From: Prevotella sp. UBA1378
GTDB taxonomy: Bacteria > Bacteroidota > Bacteroidia > Bacteroidales > Bacteroidaceae
Direction of reading: 5' to 3'
DNA length: 17,167 nucleotides
Assembly (NCBI GenBank): GCA_002305505.1
Contig: DBRC01000068.1
Span: 3,331 to 20,497, forward strand
The notes under the pieces were generated by a model. It saw only the letters and a program-made list of their open reading frames with translations, did not search any database and was not told the DNA's origin. Made by a program: the position numbers and the translations under genes. How positions within the stretch are numbered: the first letter of the stretch is position 1; the number at the start of each line of letters is the position of its first letter. Positions 6,611-14,033 of the stretch are shown here, one piece after another.

Positions 6611-7223
6611 TAAGAATCTGATTATCAATGTGGGCCGCCAGATTGGTTCGGGCGGGCGGGCGATTGCCAAGATGCTGGCAGACGAGTTCGGGTGCCGGCT
6701 CTACGACCGCGAACTGTTGAACCTGGCTGCGAAGGAAAGCGGATTCAGCGAAAAGTTCTTCGAACAGAACGACGAGCAGAAGGGCTTCTTCAAGTCGCTA
6801 TACCATTACCACATGCCCCATTTGAGCGACGGTAACTTTTACCAGAACAAGTTCTCGCAGGAAAGCTTGTTCCAATTCCAGAGCGATGCCATCCGCAAAG
6901 CTGCCGCCGAAGGGCCGTGCGTGTTCGTGGGGCGCTGTGCCGACTATGTGTTGCGCGATTACCCGAATACCGTCAGCGTGTTTGTGACCGCCGATATGGA
7001 TTACCGCATCAGGATAGTGTGCGGGCGCAAGGGCTGCGACCGTGCATTGGCAAGGAAACTGATTCAGAACGGGGAGAGCGAGCGGTCGTCCTATTACAAT
7101 TATTATACGGGGAAGCGGTGGGGGCATTCCGAGAGTTACGACCTCTGTATCAACTCCTCACTGCTGGGCTTGGAAGCGACGGCCGAGCTGATAAAGGGTT
7201 TCGTCAGGCTGCGCTTCGGATGA
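6603..7223 (+). CDS. Cytidylate kinase-like P-loop protein
   Basis: 206 residues. It belongs to the cytidylate-kinase-like group of P-loop nucleotide kinases, shown by LIINVGRQIGSGGRAIAKMLADEFGCRLYDRELL at the N-terminus. The nucleotide-binding loop is GRQIGSGG rather than the usual GxxGxGK[ST], as is normal for this group. GPCVFVGRCADYVLRDYPNTVSVFVTADMDYRIRIV and the C-terminal YYNYYTGKRWGHSESYDLCINSSLLG are also typical. True Cmk proteins phosphorylate CMP/dCMP, but these homologues are often found beside transporters and their substrate is unknown. The ATG overlaps the MATE stop by 8 bases, so the two are translationally coupled. Confidence 0.85.
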   Translation: MDNKNLIINVGRQIGSGGRAIAKMLADEFGCRLYDRELLNLAAKESGFSEKFFEQNDEQKGFFKSLYHYHMPHLSDGNFYQNKFSQESLFQFQSDAIRKAAAEGPCVFVGRCADYVLRDYPNTVSVFVTADMDYRIRIVCGRKGCDRALARKLIQNGESERSSYYNYYTGKRWGHSESYDLCINSSLLGLEATAELIKGFVRLRFG

Positions 7224-7289
7224 TAACGGGGGCACACACAAGGACGGAGACCCTATCACCAGGGACAGACAACCAAAATAAAGGAAAAA

Positions 7290-7796
7290 ATGAAAAGGAT
7301 TGGGATTATCAGCGACACACACTCGTATTGGGACGATAAGTACCTGTATTACTTCGAGCCTTGCGACGAGATATGGCATGCAGGCGATATCGGTTCGATG
7401 GAGGTGGCGGAGCGCTTGGCTGCCTTCCGCCCGTTGCGTGCGGTATCTGGTAACTGCGACGGCGGCGACTTGCGGCTGGCGTATCCGGAAATCAACCGTT
7501 TCAGGTGCGAGGACGTAGACGTGCTTATCAAGCACATCGGCGGCTATCCCGGCAAGTACGACGCGTCTGTGCGCAAGATGCTTCATGCTTCTCCGCCGCA
7601 GTTGTTCATTACCGGACATTCACACATATTGAGGGTAAAGTATGATAACACGCTGAACCTGTTGCATGTCAATCCGGGGGCAGCCGGGCTTCAAGGCTGG
7701 CACTTAGACCGCACCGTGGTACGCATGACCATTGACGGAAGGAAATTCAGGGACATGGAGGTGGTGAAACTGGCAGAACTGTGGAAGAATGAATAG
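7290..7796 (+). CDS. YfcE/MJ0936-type metallophosphoesterase
   Basis: 168 residues, the normal size for small calcineurin-like phosphodiesterases of the YfcE group. The metal-binding motifs appear in order: SDTH (Asp9, His11), HAGDIG (Asp33), SGNCD (Asn55), His82 in KHIGGYPG, and GHSH (His110, His112). NPGAAG near the C-terminus is also typical. Such enzymes hydrolyse phosphodiesters with Mn2+ or similar metals in the cytoplasm; the natural substrate is unknown. An AAGGA sequence precedes the ATG. It follows the kinase-like gene by 66 bases without a visible terminator and is probably in the same operon. Confidence 0.9.
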   Translation: MKRIGIISDTHSYWDDKYLYYFEPCDEIWHAGDIGSMEVAERLAAFRPLRAVSGNCDGGDLRLAYPEINRFRCEDVDVLIKHIGGYPGKYDASVRKMLHASPPQLFITGHSHILRVKYDNTLNLLHVNPGAAGLQGWHLDRTVVRMTIDGRKFRDMEVVKLAELWKNE

Positions 7797-7820
7797 CGGG
7801 AAGTGCAATTAAAACAGACA

Positions 7821-7832
7821 TATAACGTTATA
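7821..7832. promoter_or_regulatory. Perfect 12-base palindrome upstream of rmlB
   Basis: TATAACGTTATA lies in the 68-base A/T-rich gap between the phosphoesterase and rmlB. It could be an operator, but in such A/T-rich DNA it may be chance. No consensus TAnnTTTG box is visible in the gap. Confidence 0.25.
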
Positions 7833-7864
7833 AACAATAAAATCAATAATTAAAAGTAGAGCGT

Positions 7865-9013
7865 ATGAAAACTTACTTAGTTACGGGTGCAGCCGGATTC
7901 ATCGGTGCCAATTATATCAAGTTCCTGCTTCACAAGAAGTACAAGGATGAGGGGATAAAGATTATCATCCTCGACTTGCTCACTTATGCAGGGAACCTCG
8001 GGACAATCAAGGATGATATTGATAACGAGCGTTGCATCTTCGTGCGCGGCGATATCCGCGACCGCGAACTGGCCGACCGCTTGTTTGCTGAGCACGACAT
8101 CGATTACGTCGTGAACTTCGCCGCCGAAAGCCATGTGGACAGGAGCATCGAGAATCCGCAGCTATTCTTGCAAACCAACATACTGGGTACGCAGAACCTG
8201 CTCGATGCAGCCCGCCGTGCATGGGTAACGGGAAAGGACACCACCGGATATCCTACATGGAAAGAAGGAAAACGCTACCATCAGGTATCTACCGACGAGG
8301 TGTACGGTTCGCTCGGGGCCGAGGGCTTCTTTATGGAAACTACACCGCTCTGCCCGCATAGCCCTTACAGTGCGTCGAAGACGGGTGCCGACATGATTGT
8401 GATGGCTTATCACGACACTTACCACATGCCTGTAACCATCACGCGGTGCTCGAACAACTACGGGCCCTACCATTTCCCGGAGAAACTGATACCGCTGATT
8501 ATCAACAATATCCTCGAAGGCAAGCAGCTGCCTGTATACGGAAAGGGCGATAACGTGCGCGACTGGCTGTACGTGGAAGACCACTGCAAGGCCATCGACC
8601 TCGTAGTGCGCCAAGGAAAGGAAGGCGGGGTGTACAACGTGGGCGGACATAATGAAATGAAGAACATTGACATCGTGAAGCTCACCATCAAGACCGTTCA
8701 CGACATGATGGCTGCCGACAAGCAACTGCGCAAGGTGTTGAAGAGGCAGGAGACAGGAACCGACGGCGAAATAAGCATCGACTGGATAAACGACGGGCTC
8801 ATCACTTTCGTGGCCGACCGTCTCGGCCACGACCAGCGTTATGCCATCGACCCGTCGAAGATCAAGGCTGAACTCGGCTGGTATCCCGAGACTATGTTTG
8901 CCGAGGGCATAGTGAAAACCATCAGGTGGAACCTCGAAAACCAAGATTGGATAAAGGATGTCACGTCGGGCGATTACCAGAAGTACTACGACCAGATGTA
9001 CGGCAACCGGTAG
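7865..9013 (+). CDS. rfbB: dTDP-glucose 4,6-dehydratase
   Basis: 382 residues (also called rmlB). It converts dTDP-glucose to dTDP-4-keto-6-deoxyglucose with bound NAD+, the branch point for rhamnose, Fuc3N, Qui3N and other deoxysugars. It is an extended SDR: the NAD loop TGAAGFIGAN begins near residue 7, LLTYAGN at 39-44, NFAAESHVDRS at 84-94, the catalytic Thr-Asp-Glu at 143-145 (VSTDEVYGSL), Tyr168 and Lys172 in YSASK, and RCSNNYGPYHFPEKLIP. These are diagnostic for RmlB. It has about 20 residues more than the usual 355-360. rmlA, which supplies the substrate, is not in this window. It is followed after 7 bases by purT, then by the ketoisomerase and aminotransferase that use its product. 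Confidence 0.95.
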   Translation: MKTYLVTGAAGFIGANYIKFLLHKKYKDEGIKIIILDLLTYAGNLGTIKDDIDNERCIFVRGDIRDRELADRLFAEHDIDYVVNFAAESHVDRSIENPQLFLQTNILGTQNLLDAARRAWVTGKDTTGYPTWKEGKRYHQVSTDEVYGSLGAEGFFMETTPLCPHSPYSASKTGADMIVMAYHDTYHMPVTITRCSNNYGPYHFPEKLIPLIINNILEGKQLPVYGKGDNVRDWLYVEDHCKAIDLVVRQGKEGGVYNVGGHNEMKNIDIVKLTIKTVHDMMAADKQLRKVLKRQETGTDGEISIDWINDGLITFVADRLGHDQRYAIDPSKIKAELGWYPETMFAEGIVKTIRWNLENQDWIKDVTSGDYQKYYDQMYGNR

Positions 9014-9020
9014 CAGGCAG

Positions 9021-10178
9021 ATGAAGAAAATATTGCTTTTGGGCTCAGGCGAACTGGGCAAGGAGTTTGTGATTGCGGCCAAACGGGCTGGGCTGTACGT
9101 CATAGCCTGCGACCGCTACGACCACGCACCGGCCATGCAGGTGGCTGACGGGCGCGAGATATTCAATATGCTCGACGGCGATGCGCTGGCGGCTGTCGTC
9201 GAAAAGCACCGGCCCGACATCATCGTGCCCGAGATAGAGGCCATCCGCACGGAGCGCTTGTTCGACTTCGAGCAGCAGGGCATACAGGTGGTGCCGTCTG
9301 CGCGTGCCGTTAACTATACGATGAACCGCCGGGCCATCCGCGACCTTGCCTCGAAAGAGTTGGGGCTCCGGACGGCCAAGTATTTCTATGCCAACACCTA
9401 CAGCGGGTTGCGGCGTGCAGCAGCCGAAATCGGTTATCCCTGTGTGGTGAAGCCGCTGATGTCGTCGTCGGGGCATGGGCAGAGCTACGTGCGCAGCGAC
9501 GGCGAACTGGAAGAAGCCTTCAGGAATGCAATGGCCGGCAGCCGCGGGGATGTGCAGGAGGTGATTGTCGAGGAATTCATCGACTTCGATTCGGAGTTTA
9601 CATTGCTTACCGTGACCCAGAAAAACGGCCCCACCTTGTTCTGCCCGCCCATCGGGCATGTGCAGAAGGGCGGCGACTACCGTGAGAGCTGGCAACCTTA
9701 TAAAATGCCGGACGAGGCCTTGAAGCAGGCACAGTATATGGCCGGTGAGGTGACGAAGGCGCTTACCGGTGCGGGCATTTGGGGCGTTGAGTTCTTCCTT
9801 ACCAAAAAGGGCGAGGTAATCTTCTCGGAGCTAAGTCCGCGACCGCATGATACGGGGATGGTGACGCTCGCACATACAACCAACCTCAACGAGTTCGAGC
9901 TGCATTTACGTGCAGTGATGGGATGGCCTATTGCCGGTATCTGCTTGGAACATTACGGATGCTCGGCCGTGGTGCTGGCAAAGGAGAATGCTGATACGCC
10001 GCCCGAGTACTGTCTCACGGAGGCCTTGAAGGAGGAAAACACGCGTGTGCGTATCTTCGGGAAACCCTCGCAAGAGGTAAACCGCCGCATGGGTGTGGTG
10101 TTGTGCTACGATGAAGTGGGGGCCGACATGGATGCCTTGCGCGATAAAGCCAAGCGCCTTGCAGCAACGGTATTATAA
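9021..10178 (+). CDS. purT: Formate-dependent GAR formyltransferase
   Basis: 385 residues against 392 in E. coli. PurT makes formyl-GAR from GAR, formate and ATP, a folate-independent route for the third step of purine synthesis. It is an ATP-grasp enzyme. The N-terminus KKILLLGSGELGKEFVIAAKR and CDRYDHAPAMQVAD are characteristic, followed by IEAIRTERL, CVVKPLMSSSGHGQSYV (ATP loop), VEEFIDFDSEFTLLTV and VIFSELSPRPHDTGMVTL (metal and ATP ligands). The chosen ATG at 9021 fits the family N-terminus and follows the rfbB stop by 7 bases. The frame is open a little further upstream but only over the rfbB 3' end. Its position between two sugar-nucleotide genes is unexpected; see findings. Confidence 0.95.
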   Translation: MKKILLLGSGELGKEFVIAAKRAGLYVIACDRYDHAPAMQVADGREIFNMLDGDALAAVVEKHRPDIIVPEIEAIRTERLFDFEQQGIQVVPSARAVNYTMNRRAIRDLASKELGLRTAKYFYANTYSGLRRAAAEIGYPCVVKPLMSSSGHGQSYVRSDGELEEAFRNAMAGSRGDVQEVIVEEFIDFDSEFTLLTVTQKNGPTLFCPPIGHVQKGGDYRESWQPYKMPDEALKQAQYMAGEVTKALTGAGIWGVEFFLTKKGEVIFSELSPRPHDTGMVTLAHTTNLNEFELHLRAVMGWPIAGICLEHYGCSAVVLAKENADTPPEYCLTEALKEENTRVRIFGKPSQEVNRRMGVVLCYDEVGADMDALRDKAKRLAATVL

Positions 10179-10193
10179 TTAATATTTAGGAGT

Positions 10194-10607
10194 ATGAATC
10201 GTTCAGAAGGAAGAATCATCGACTTGCCTAAAATCATCGACCCGAGGGGGAACCTTACTGTTGCCGAGCAGCTGAAGAACATCCCTTTCGAGGTGAAACG
10301 TGTTTACTGGGTGTACGATGTGCCGTCGGGTGAATGCCGGGGCGGTCATGCGCATAAGCAGTGCCGAGAGTTTATCGTTGCGGTGAACGGTTCGTTCACA
10401 GTGACGCTTAACGACGGCAGGGAGCAGGAGACTTTCCTTTTAAACCATCCTTACCAAGGGCTCCTGGTGGAAACGGGCATCTGGCGTACGCTCGATGATT
10501 TCTCGTCGGGGGCCGTATGTCTTGTATTGGCTTCCGAGCTGTTCGAGGAAGAGGACTATATCCGCGAATACGACGAATACATAGAGTATCTGGGATGTTT
10601 GAAATAA
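10194..10607 (+). CDS. fdtA: TDP-4-oxo-6-deoxyglucose 3,4-ketoisomerase (FdtA/QdtA type)
   Basis: 137 residues, a single cupin domain of the WxcM-like family. It shifts the keto group of dTDP-4-keto-6-deoxyglucose from C4 to C3. IIDPRGNLTVAEQLKNIPFEVKRVYWVYDV opens the domain, and RGGHAHKQCREF carries His52 and His54, the conserved pair involved in catalysis in this family. WRTLDDFSSGAVCLVLAS and YIREYDEYIEYL close it. FdtA enzymes give the galacto product (towards Fuc3N) and QdtA the gluco product (towards Qui3N); the sequence alone does not let me choose, so the symbol is provisional. AGGAG lies 4 bases before the ATG, and the gene's end overlaps the next start by 13 bases. Confidence 0.88.
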   Translation: MNRSEGRIIDLPKIIDPRGNLTVAEQLKNIPFEVKRVYWVYDVPSGECRGGHAHKQCREFIVAVNGSFTVTLNDGREQETFLLNHPYQGLLVETGIWRTLDDFSSGAVCLVLASELFEEEDYIREYDEYIEYLGCLK

Positions 10608-11533
10608 GGCGATACACCGGAGGACAGGAGGCGGAATGGAACCGGTTCGTGGCTGAATCGAAAAACGGCACGTTCCTCATCGACCGCAACTATATGGATT
10701 ATCACCAGCAGCGGTTTGAGGATTGCTCTTTGATGTTCTATTTAGAAGGAACGCTTTATGCCGTGCTGCCGGGAAACCGATGCGGCGACGTGTTCTATTC
10801 GCATCAGGGGCTGACCTACGGCGGACTTATCATGGACTGCCGGGCAACGGCTTCTGTCGTAGCGGCGTTGTTCGGCGAACTGAATGCTTACCTGCGCGGG
10901 GCGGATATACGCCGCGTCGTGTATAAGGCGATACCTTATATATATACGCGTGTTCCGTCGGAAGAAGACCTCTATGCTCTTTTCAAGGTGTGCAATGCCC
11001 GCCTGGTGGCAAGGGATATCTCTTCCGTCATCGTGCAGGGCCAGCCTGTAAAGTGGAGCCGCGACCGCAGGTACGGTGCCAACAAAGCCTGTACAGAGGG
11101 GGTGGTGGTAGAGGTGAGCAGCGATTACGGGGGCTTTTGGAAGGTGCTCGGGGACAACCTGATGAGCAGGTACGGTGCCCGACCGGTTCATTCGCTTGAA
11201 GAGATACAGCTGCTCCGGTCGCGTTTCCCCAGTCAGATAAAGCTGTATGTGGCCCGGGCGGGCGGCGAGATGCTCGGCGGTACCTTATTATATGTCGCAG
11301 GCCATACGGTGCATGCGCAGTATATCTCTGCCACGCCCGAGGGAAAGCGCCTGCATGCCATCGACGCGATATACAAGCGCATCATCAAAGAAGACTACGT
11401 CCATGCACGTTACATCGATTTCGGGAAATCAACGGAACAGGAAGGGAGCATACTTAATGAATCGCTGATTTACCAAAAAGAGGGATTCGGCGGCAGGGGC
11501 GTTTGTTACGACTGGTACGAATGGGAACTATGA
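10595..11533 (+). CDS. FemAB/GNAT-like acyltransferase of the 3-amino-sugar operon
   Basis: 312 residues from the ATG at 10595 (MFEIRRYTGGQEAEWNRFV). The frame is open further upstream, but that stretch lies inside fdtA. The protein has two GNAT-like halves: NGTFLIDRNYMDYHQQRFEDCSL and YGGLIMDCRAT in the first; IKLYVARAGGEMLGGTLLYVAGHTVHAQYISATPEGK and HARYIDFGKSTEQEGSILNESLIYQKEGFGG in the second, as in the FemAB / BioF2-like acetyltransferase group. It overlaps fdtA by 13 bases and the aminotransferase by 4, so it is translated with both. The context suggests N-acylation of the 3-amino group made by FdtB, in place of the usual FdtC/QdtC acetyltransferase. The acyl donor is unknown; this role is inference. 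Confidence 0.78.
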   Translation: MFEIRRYTGGQEAEWNRFVAESKNGTFLIDRNYMDYHQQRFEDCSLMFYLEGTLYAVLPGNRCGDVFYSHQGLTYGGLIMDCRATASVVAALFGELNAYLRGADIRRVVYKAIPYIYTRVPSEEDLYALFKVCNARLVARDISSVIVQGQPVKWSRDRRYGANKACTEGVVVEVSSDYGGFWKVLGDNLMSRYGARPVHSLEEIQLLRSRFPSQIKLYVARAGGEMLGGTLLYVAGHTVHAQYISATPEGKRLHAIDAIYKRIIKEDYVHARYIDFGKSTEQEGSILNESLIYQKEGFGGRGVCYDWYEWEL

Positions 11534-12630
11534 TTAAATATCTGGAACTGAAGAAAATCACGGCCATGCACGGTGCCGAGATACACGCGGCCGTGAATGC
11601 GGTGATAGACGGAGGCTGGTACTTGCAAGGCGAGGCCAACGCCCGTTTCGAGGCGGATTATGCGCATTATATCGGGAGCCCCCATTGCATCGGCTGTGCC
11701 AACGGGCTGGATGCCCTGACGCTGATCTTCCGCTCATATATCGAAATCGGCGTTATGCACCCCGGCGACGAAGTCATCGTGCCGGCCAATACTTATATCG
11801 CTTCCATCCTTTCAATAACCGAGAACGGGCTGGTGCCTGTATTGGTGGAGCCCGACGGTGAGACGTTGCAGATAGACGACTCGCGCATTGAGGCGGCGAT
11901 AACCGCCAAGACCCGCGCCGTCATGATTGTCCACCTGTACGGCCGTTGCGCTTATACAGCCCGCATCGGGGCGATATGCAAAGCATACGGGCTGAAACTG
12001 GTGGAGGACAACGCGCAGGCGCATGGTTGCATGTACCAAGACCGGCGTACCGGTTCGTTGGGCGATGCTGCCGGGCACAGCTTTTATCCGGGTAAGAATC
12101 TGGGCGCACTGGGCGATGCCGGTGCCGTGACCACTGCCGACGGTGAGTTGGCCGGGGTGGTGCGGGCGATTGCCAATTACGGTTCTGCTCAGAAGTACGA
12201 ATTTGAATATTTAGGCCGCAACAGCCGGCTTGACGAGATTCAGGCCGCTGTGCTCGGTGTGAAGTTGCGCTATTTGGATGCAGACAATCGTGCGCGCAAG
12301 GAAATGGCCCGGCGTTACATGTCGGGAATACGCCAGCCGGCTGTCCGCATTCCGCAAACCGTGCGCGATAATGTTTTCCATATCTTCCCCGTATTATGTA
12401 CGGACCGCGACCACTTGCAGCGCCATCTCTTGGAGGCTGGTGTCGAAACGGTGATACATTATCCTATACCGCCGCACCGGCAGAAGTGCTATGCAGGGTG
12501 GGGGGCACTGCAGTTGCCGGTGACGGAGCAGATACACCGCGAAGAACTGAGCCTTCCGCTGAACCCGGCGCTGACGGCGGATGAAATAGGGAGGGTGATT
12601 GATGCCGTCAATGGTTTCACCTTTCGGTAA
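11530..12630 (+). CDS. fdtB: PLP-dependent sugar aminotransferase (FdtB/QdtB type)
   Basis: 366 residues, DegT/DnrJ/EryC1/StrS family. It transfers an amino group, normally from glutamate, to the 3-keto sugar made by the ketoisomerase, giving TDP-3-amino-3,6-dideoxyhexose. IDGGWYLQGEANARFEADYAHYIG and CANGLDALTLIF open the protein, with DEVIVPANTYIAS after them. VEDNAQAHG holds Asp160 and Gln163, and SFYPGKNLGALGDAGA holds the PLP lysine Lys189. The ATG at 11530 forms an ATGA overlap with the acyltransferase stop, a clear sign of coupling, and gives the usual MIKYLELKK start. The 3' end overlaps the convergent pseudogene by 14 bases. The pairing with the ketoisomerase supports the FdtB/QdtB assignment over other StrS enzymes. 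Confidence 0.88.
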   Translation: MIKYLELKKITAMHGAEIHAAVNAVIDGGWYLQGEANARFEADYAHYIGSPHCIGCANGLDALTLIFRSYIEIGVMHPGDEVIVPANTYIASILSITENGLVPVLVEPDGETLQIDDSRIEAAITAKTRAVMIVHLYGRCAYTARIGAICKAYGLKLVEDNAQAHGCMYQDRRTGSLGDAAGHSFYPGKNLGALGDAGAVTTADGELAGVVRAIANYGSAQKYEFEYLGRNSRLDEIQAAVLGVKLRYLDADNRARKEMARRYMSGIRQPAVRIPQTVRDNVFHIFPVLCTDRDHLQRHLLEAGVETVIHYPIPPHRQKCYAGWGALQLPVTEQIHREELSLPLNPALTADEIGRVIDAVNGFTFR

Positions 12631-13726
12631 AACTTATTTTCCGCTTGCTCAGCACGTCGCTATTCGAGATGTGCGGCAAGGGGCGCTTTGCCGTTTTCCT
12701 TTTACTGTATAATACGGCGCGTGGCTCTGCTGTCGTAGAGTCGCAGGCATGGTAACCGCATGTTTCGACGAAGCGGCGGTAGGGCAGCGAATCCGTATAT
12801 ACCACGACGAAGTCGGGCCGGTGCTTGCGGCAGGCATCCTTGGCTTCCTCTTTCATGCAGGCCAGTTCGCCGTCCTGACGTCCGAAATACTTGCATCCCG
12901 GCAGCGAGTTGACCGGCACCCCATATCCGTTCAGGAACCCGAGATACACTATCCTGGGATTCCCCACCTCCGACATGATTCCTGCAAAGCGGTAGTAGCT
13001 TGCCCTTTTCTCGTTGTCTTGGAAAAAGTAATTGCCCGTTTTGTCGTGTATCTCATAGTTGGTATAGATGCACAGCAGGCCGGCCACGGCGGATGCGGCG
13101 ATGCTGTACTTGCTTACCACCGCCCGGTGGTGGTAGCTGAGCGGGGTGATGACTGCCACGAAGCCAAAGAGCATGAAGATGGCACAGCTGCTCAGGTAGT
13201 ACGTGCATGTATCATTTTGTATGGTAATGAAGAAAACGTATAGGAAGCTGACGAGCGGGAAAAAGCGGTAGCGTTTCAGTTGGAAGGCTATCAGGCTTGT
13301 GCTGATGGTGGAAATGATGAAAACCATCAGTGCAAACTCCCAGATATGCAGCTAAAGGAAGCCTAAGAAGAAAAGCTGTTCGTTGCCGCTCCAGTTGGTG
13401 GTAGTCTTGAGTGTAAGTATGAAATATTCGTAAACGAAGTCGGAGAGGTGCCCTATAGCGGTGAAGTAGGCGATGAAAGGCAGGGCGACGGTTGCTGCAC
13501 CTGCCAGTATATAGCCCAGCGAACGCAATGCCCGGTCGCTCTTGTGTAGATGGAAGAGCGCGTAAAGAGGGAAAATAGCCATCATGGCTGCTATGTTGAA
13601 CTTGATGAACAGCGGTGCGGCGACACAGATTCCCAGTATATACGAGGCGGCGTTAATGCCGTGTTCGGAGTGGCCTTGGCCGTAAAGCAGGCGGCTGTAG
13701 AGGAATAAACTACAGAATGCTGATAA
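12617..13726 (-). pseudogene. Broken polytopic membrane glycosyltransferase
   Basis: One reading frame on - is open from 13726 to 12617 except for a TAG at 13354-13352. The upstream part reads RLLYGQGHSEHGINAASYIL, then several hydrophobic spans and FVYEYFILTLKTTTNWSGNEQ. After LFFLGFL comes the stop, then LHIWEFALMVFIISTIST in the same frame, further membrane spans and a soluble tail (RIVYLGFLNGYGVPVNSLPG, RPDFVVVYTD). This is the layout of GT39/ArnT-like transferases that move sugars from lipid carriers. I infer that 100 or more N-terminal residues, which in such enzymes include the first periplasmic loop with the catalytic acid, are missing beyond 13726, where an integrative element begins. 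A single base change (for example CAG to TAG) would explain the internal stop. It was probably the surface-glycan gene next to the sugar cluster. Confidence 0.75.
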
Positions 13727-13737
13727 TTAGTGAAATA

Positions 13738-13781
13738 CGAGGCAAGGACTTGGGAAACAGGTTCTTGCCTCGGTTCTTTTT
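13738..13781 (+). terminator. Strong hairpin with T tract at the element edge
   Basis: Arms at 13738-13752 and 13758-13772 can form 15 consecutive pairs with loop GGAAA, followed by GTTCTTTTT. Thirteen pairs are Watson-Crick and two are G-U when read as + strand RNA; on - these would be A-C mismatches, so the structure suits + transcripts. It fits an intrinsic terminator blocking transcription from the chromosome into the element. No active + gene reads into it here, so a role as recombination DNA or small RNA is also possible. Confidence 0.55.
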
Positions 13782-13788
13782 GCTCATA

Positions 13789-13811
13789 TTCTGCACGTTA
13801 TATGTGCAGAA
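13789..13811. repeat. Inverted repeat near the integrase-side element end
   Basis: TTCTGCAC and GTGCAGAA, a perfect 8-base inverted repeat with a 7-base spacer (GTTATAT). It is followed at 13818-13829 by GGGTA-AG-TACCC. Paired half-sites around a 6-8 base spacer are what a tyrosine recombinase core site looks like, but the other att site is not available for comparison. Confidence 0.4.
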
Positions 13812-13834
13812 CGTGTCGGGTAAGTACCCCAATT

Positions 13835-13955
13835 TGTTGACCAGATTTTCAGGTCATGTTGACCAAGCAAAAAAATGGTATCGACGAAAACGACGAAAAA
13901 TACCCCCTTTGTTTGCGATATGTTGACCAGAATTTTAGGCCATGTTGACCAGATT
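13835..13955 (+). repeat. Spaced direct repeats (TGTTGACCAGATT family)
   Basis: Four copies of TGTTGACCA lie at 13835, 13857, 13921 and 13943, as two pairs with 22 bases between starts inside each pair. Copies at 13835 and 13943 share the 13-mer TGTTGACCAGATT. Between the pairs lie two tandem CGACGAAAA units flanked by GGTAT and ATACC. GGTCA-TGT-TGACC at 13852-13864 is a perfect inverted repeat. They probably bind the integrase arm domain or the HTH protein; this is inference. The remainder, 13956-14033, is A/T-rich and shows no clear promoter box. Confidence 0.75.
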
Positions 13956-14033
13956 TAATTCTGATTTCGCATGATTTCACGAGTTGTAAAACAAGTTCAA
14001 AAGTATTAAACATTTTCACTAATTATTGTAATT

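Noticed and set aside
5210..6670. A 486-codon open frame on the minus strand opposite the MATE gene
   Set aside because: It is the antisense shadow of a GC-rich gene. Its translation is rich in His, Gln and Arg with no hydrophobic pattern or known motif, while the + frame is an unmistakable MATE protein.
13789..13811. Claiming this inverted repeat as the attL core
   Set aside because: The layout is suggestive, but the opposite end of the element is outside the window, so no shared att sequence can be shown.
13717..13926. A 69-codon + strand frame at the element edge
   Set aside because: It runs through the 15-pair hairpin, two inverted repeats and the direct repeats. The region is better explained as regulatory/attachment DNA, and no start signal is evident.
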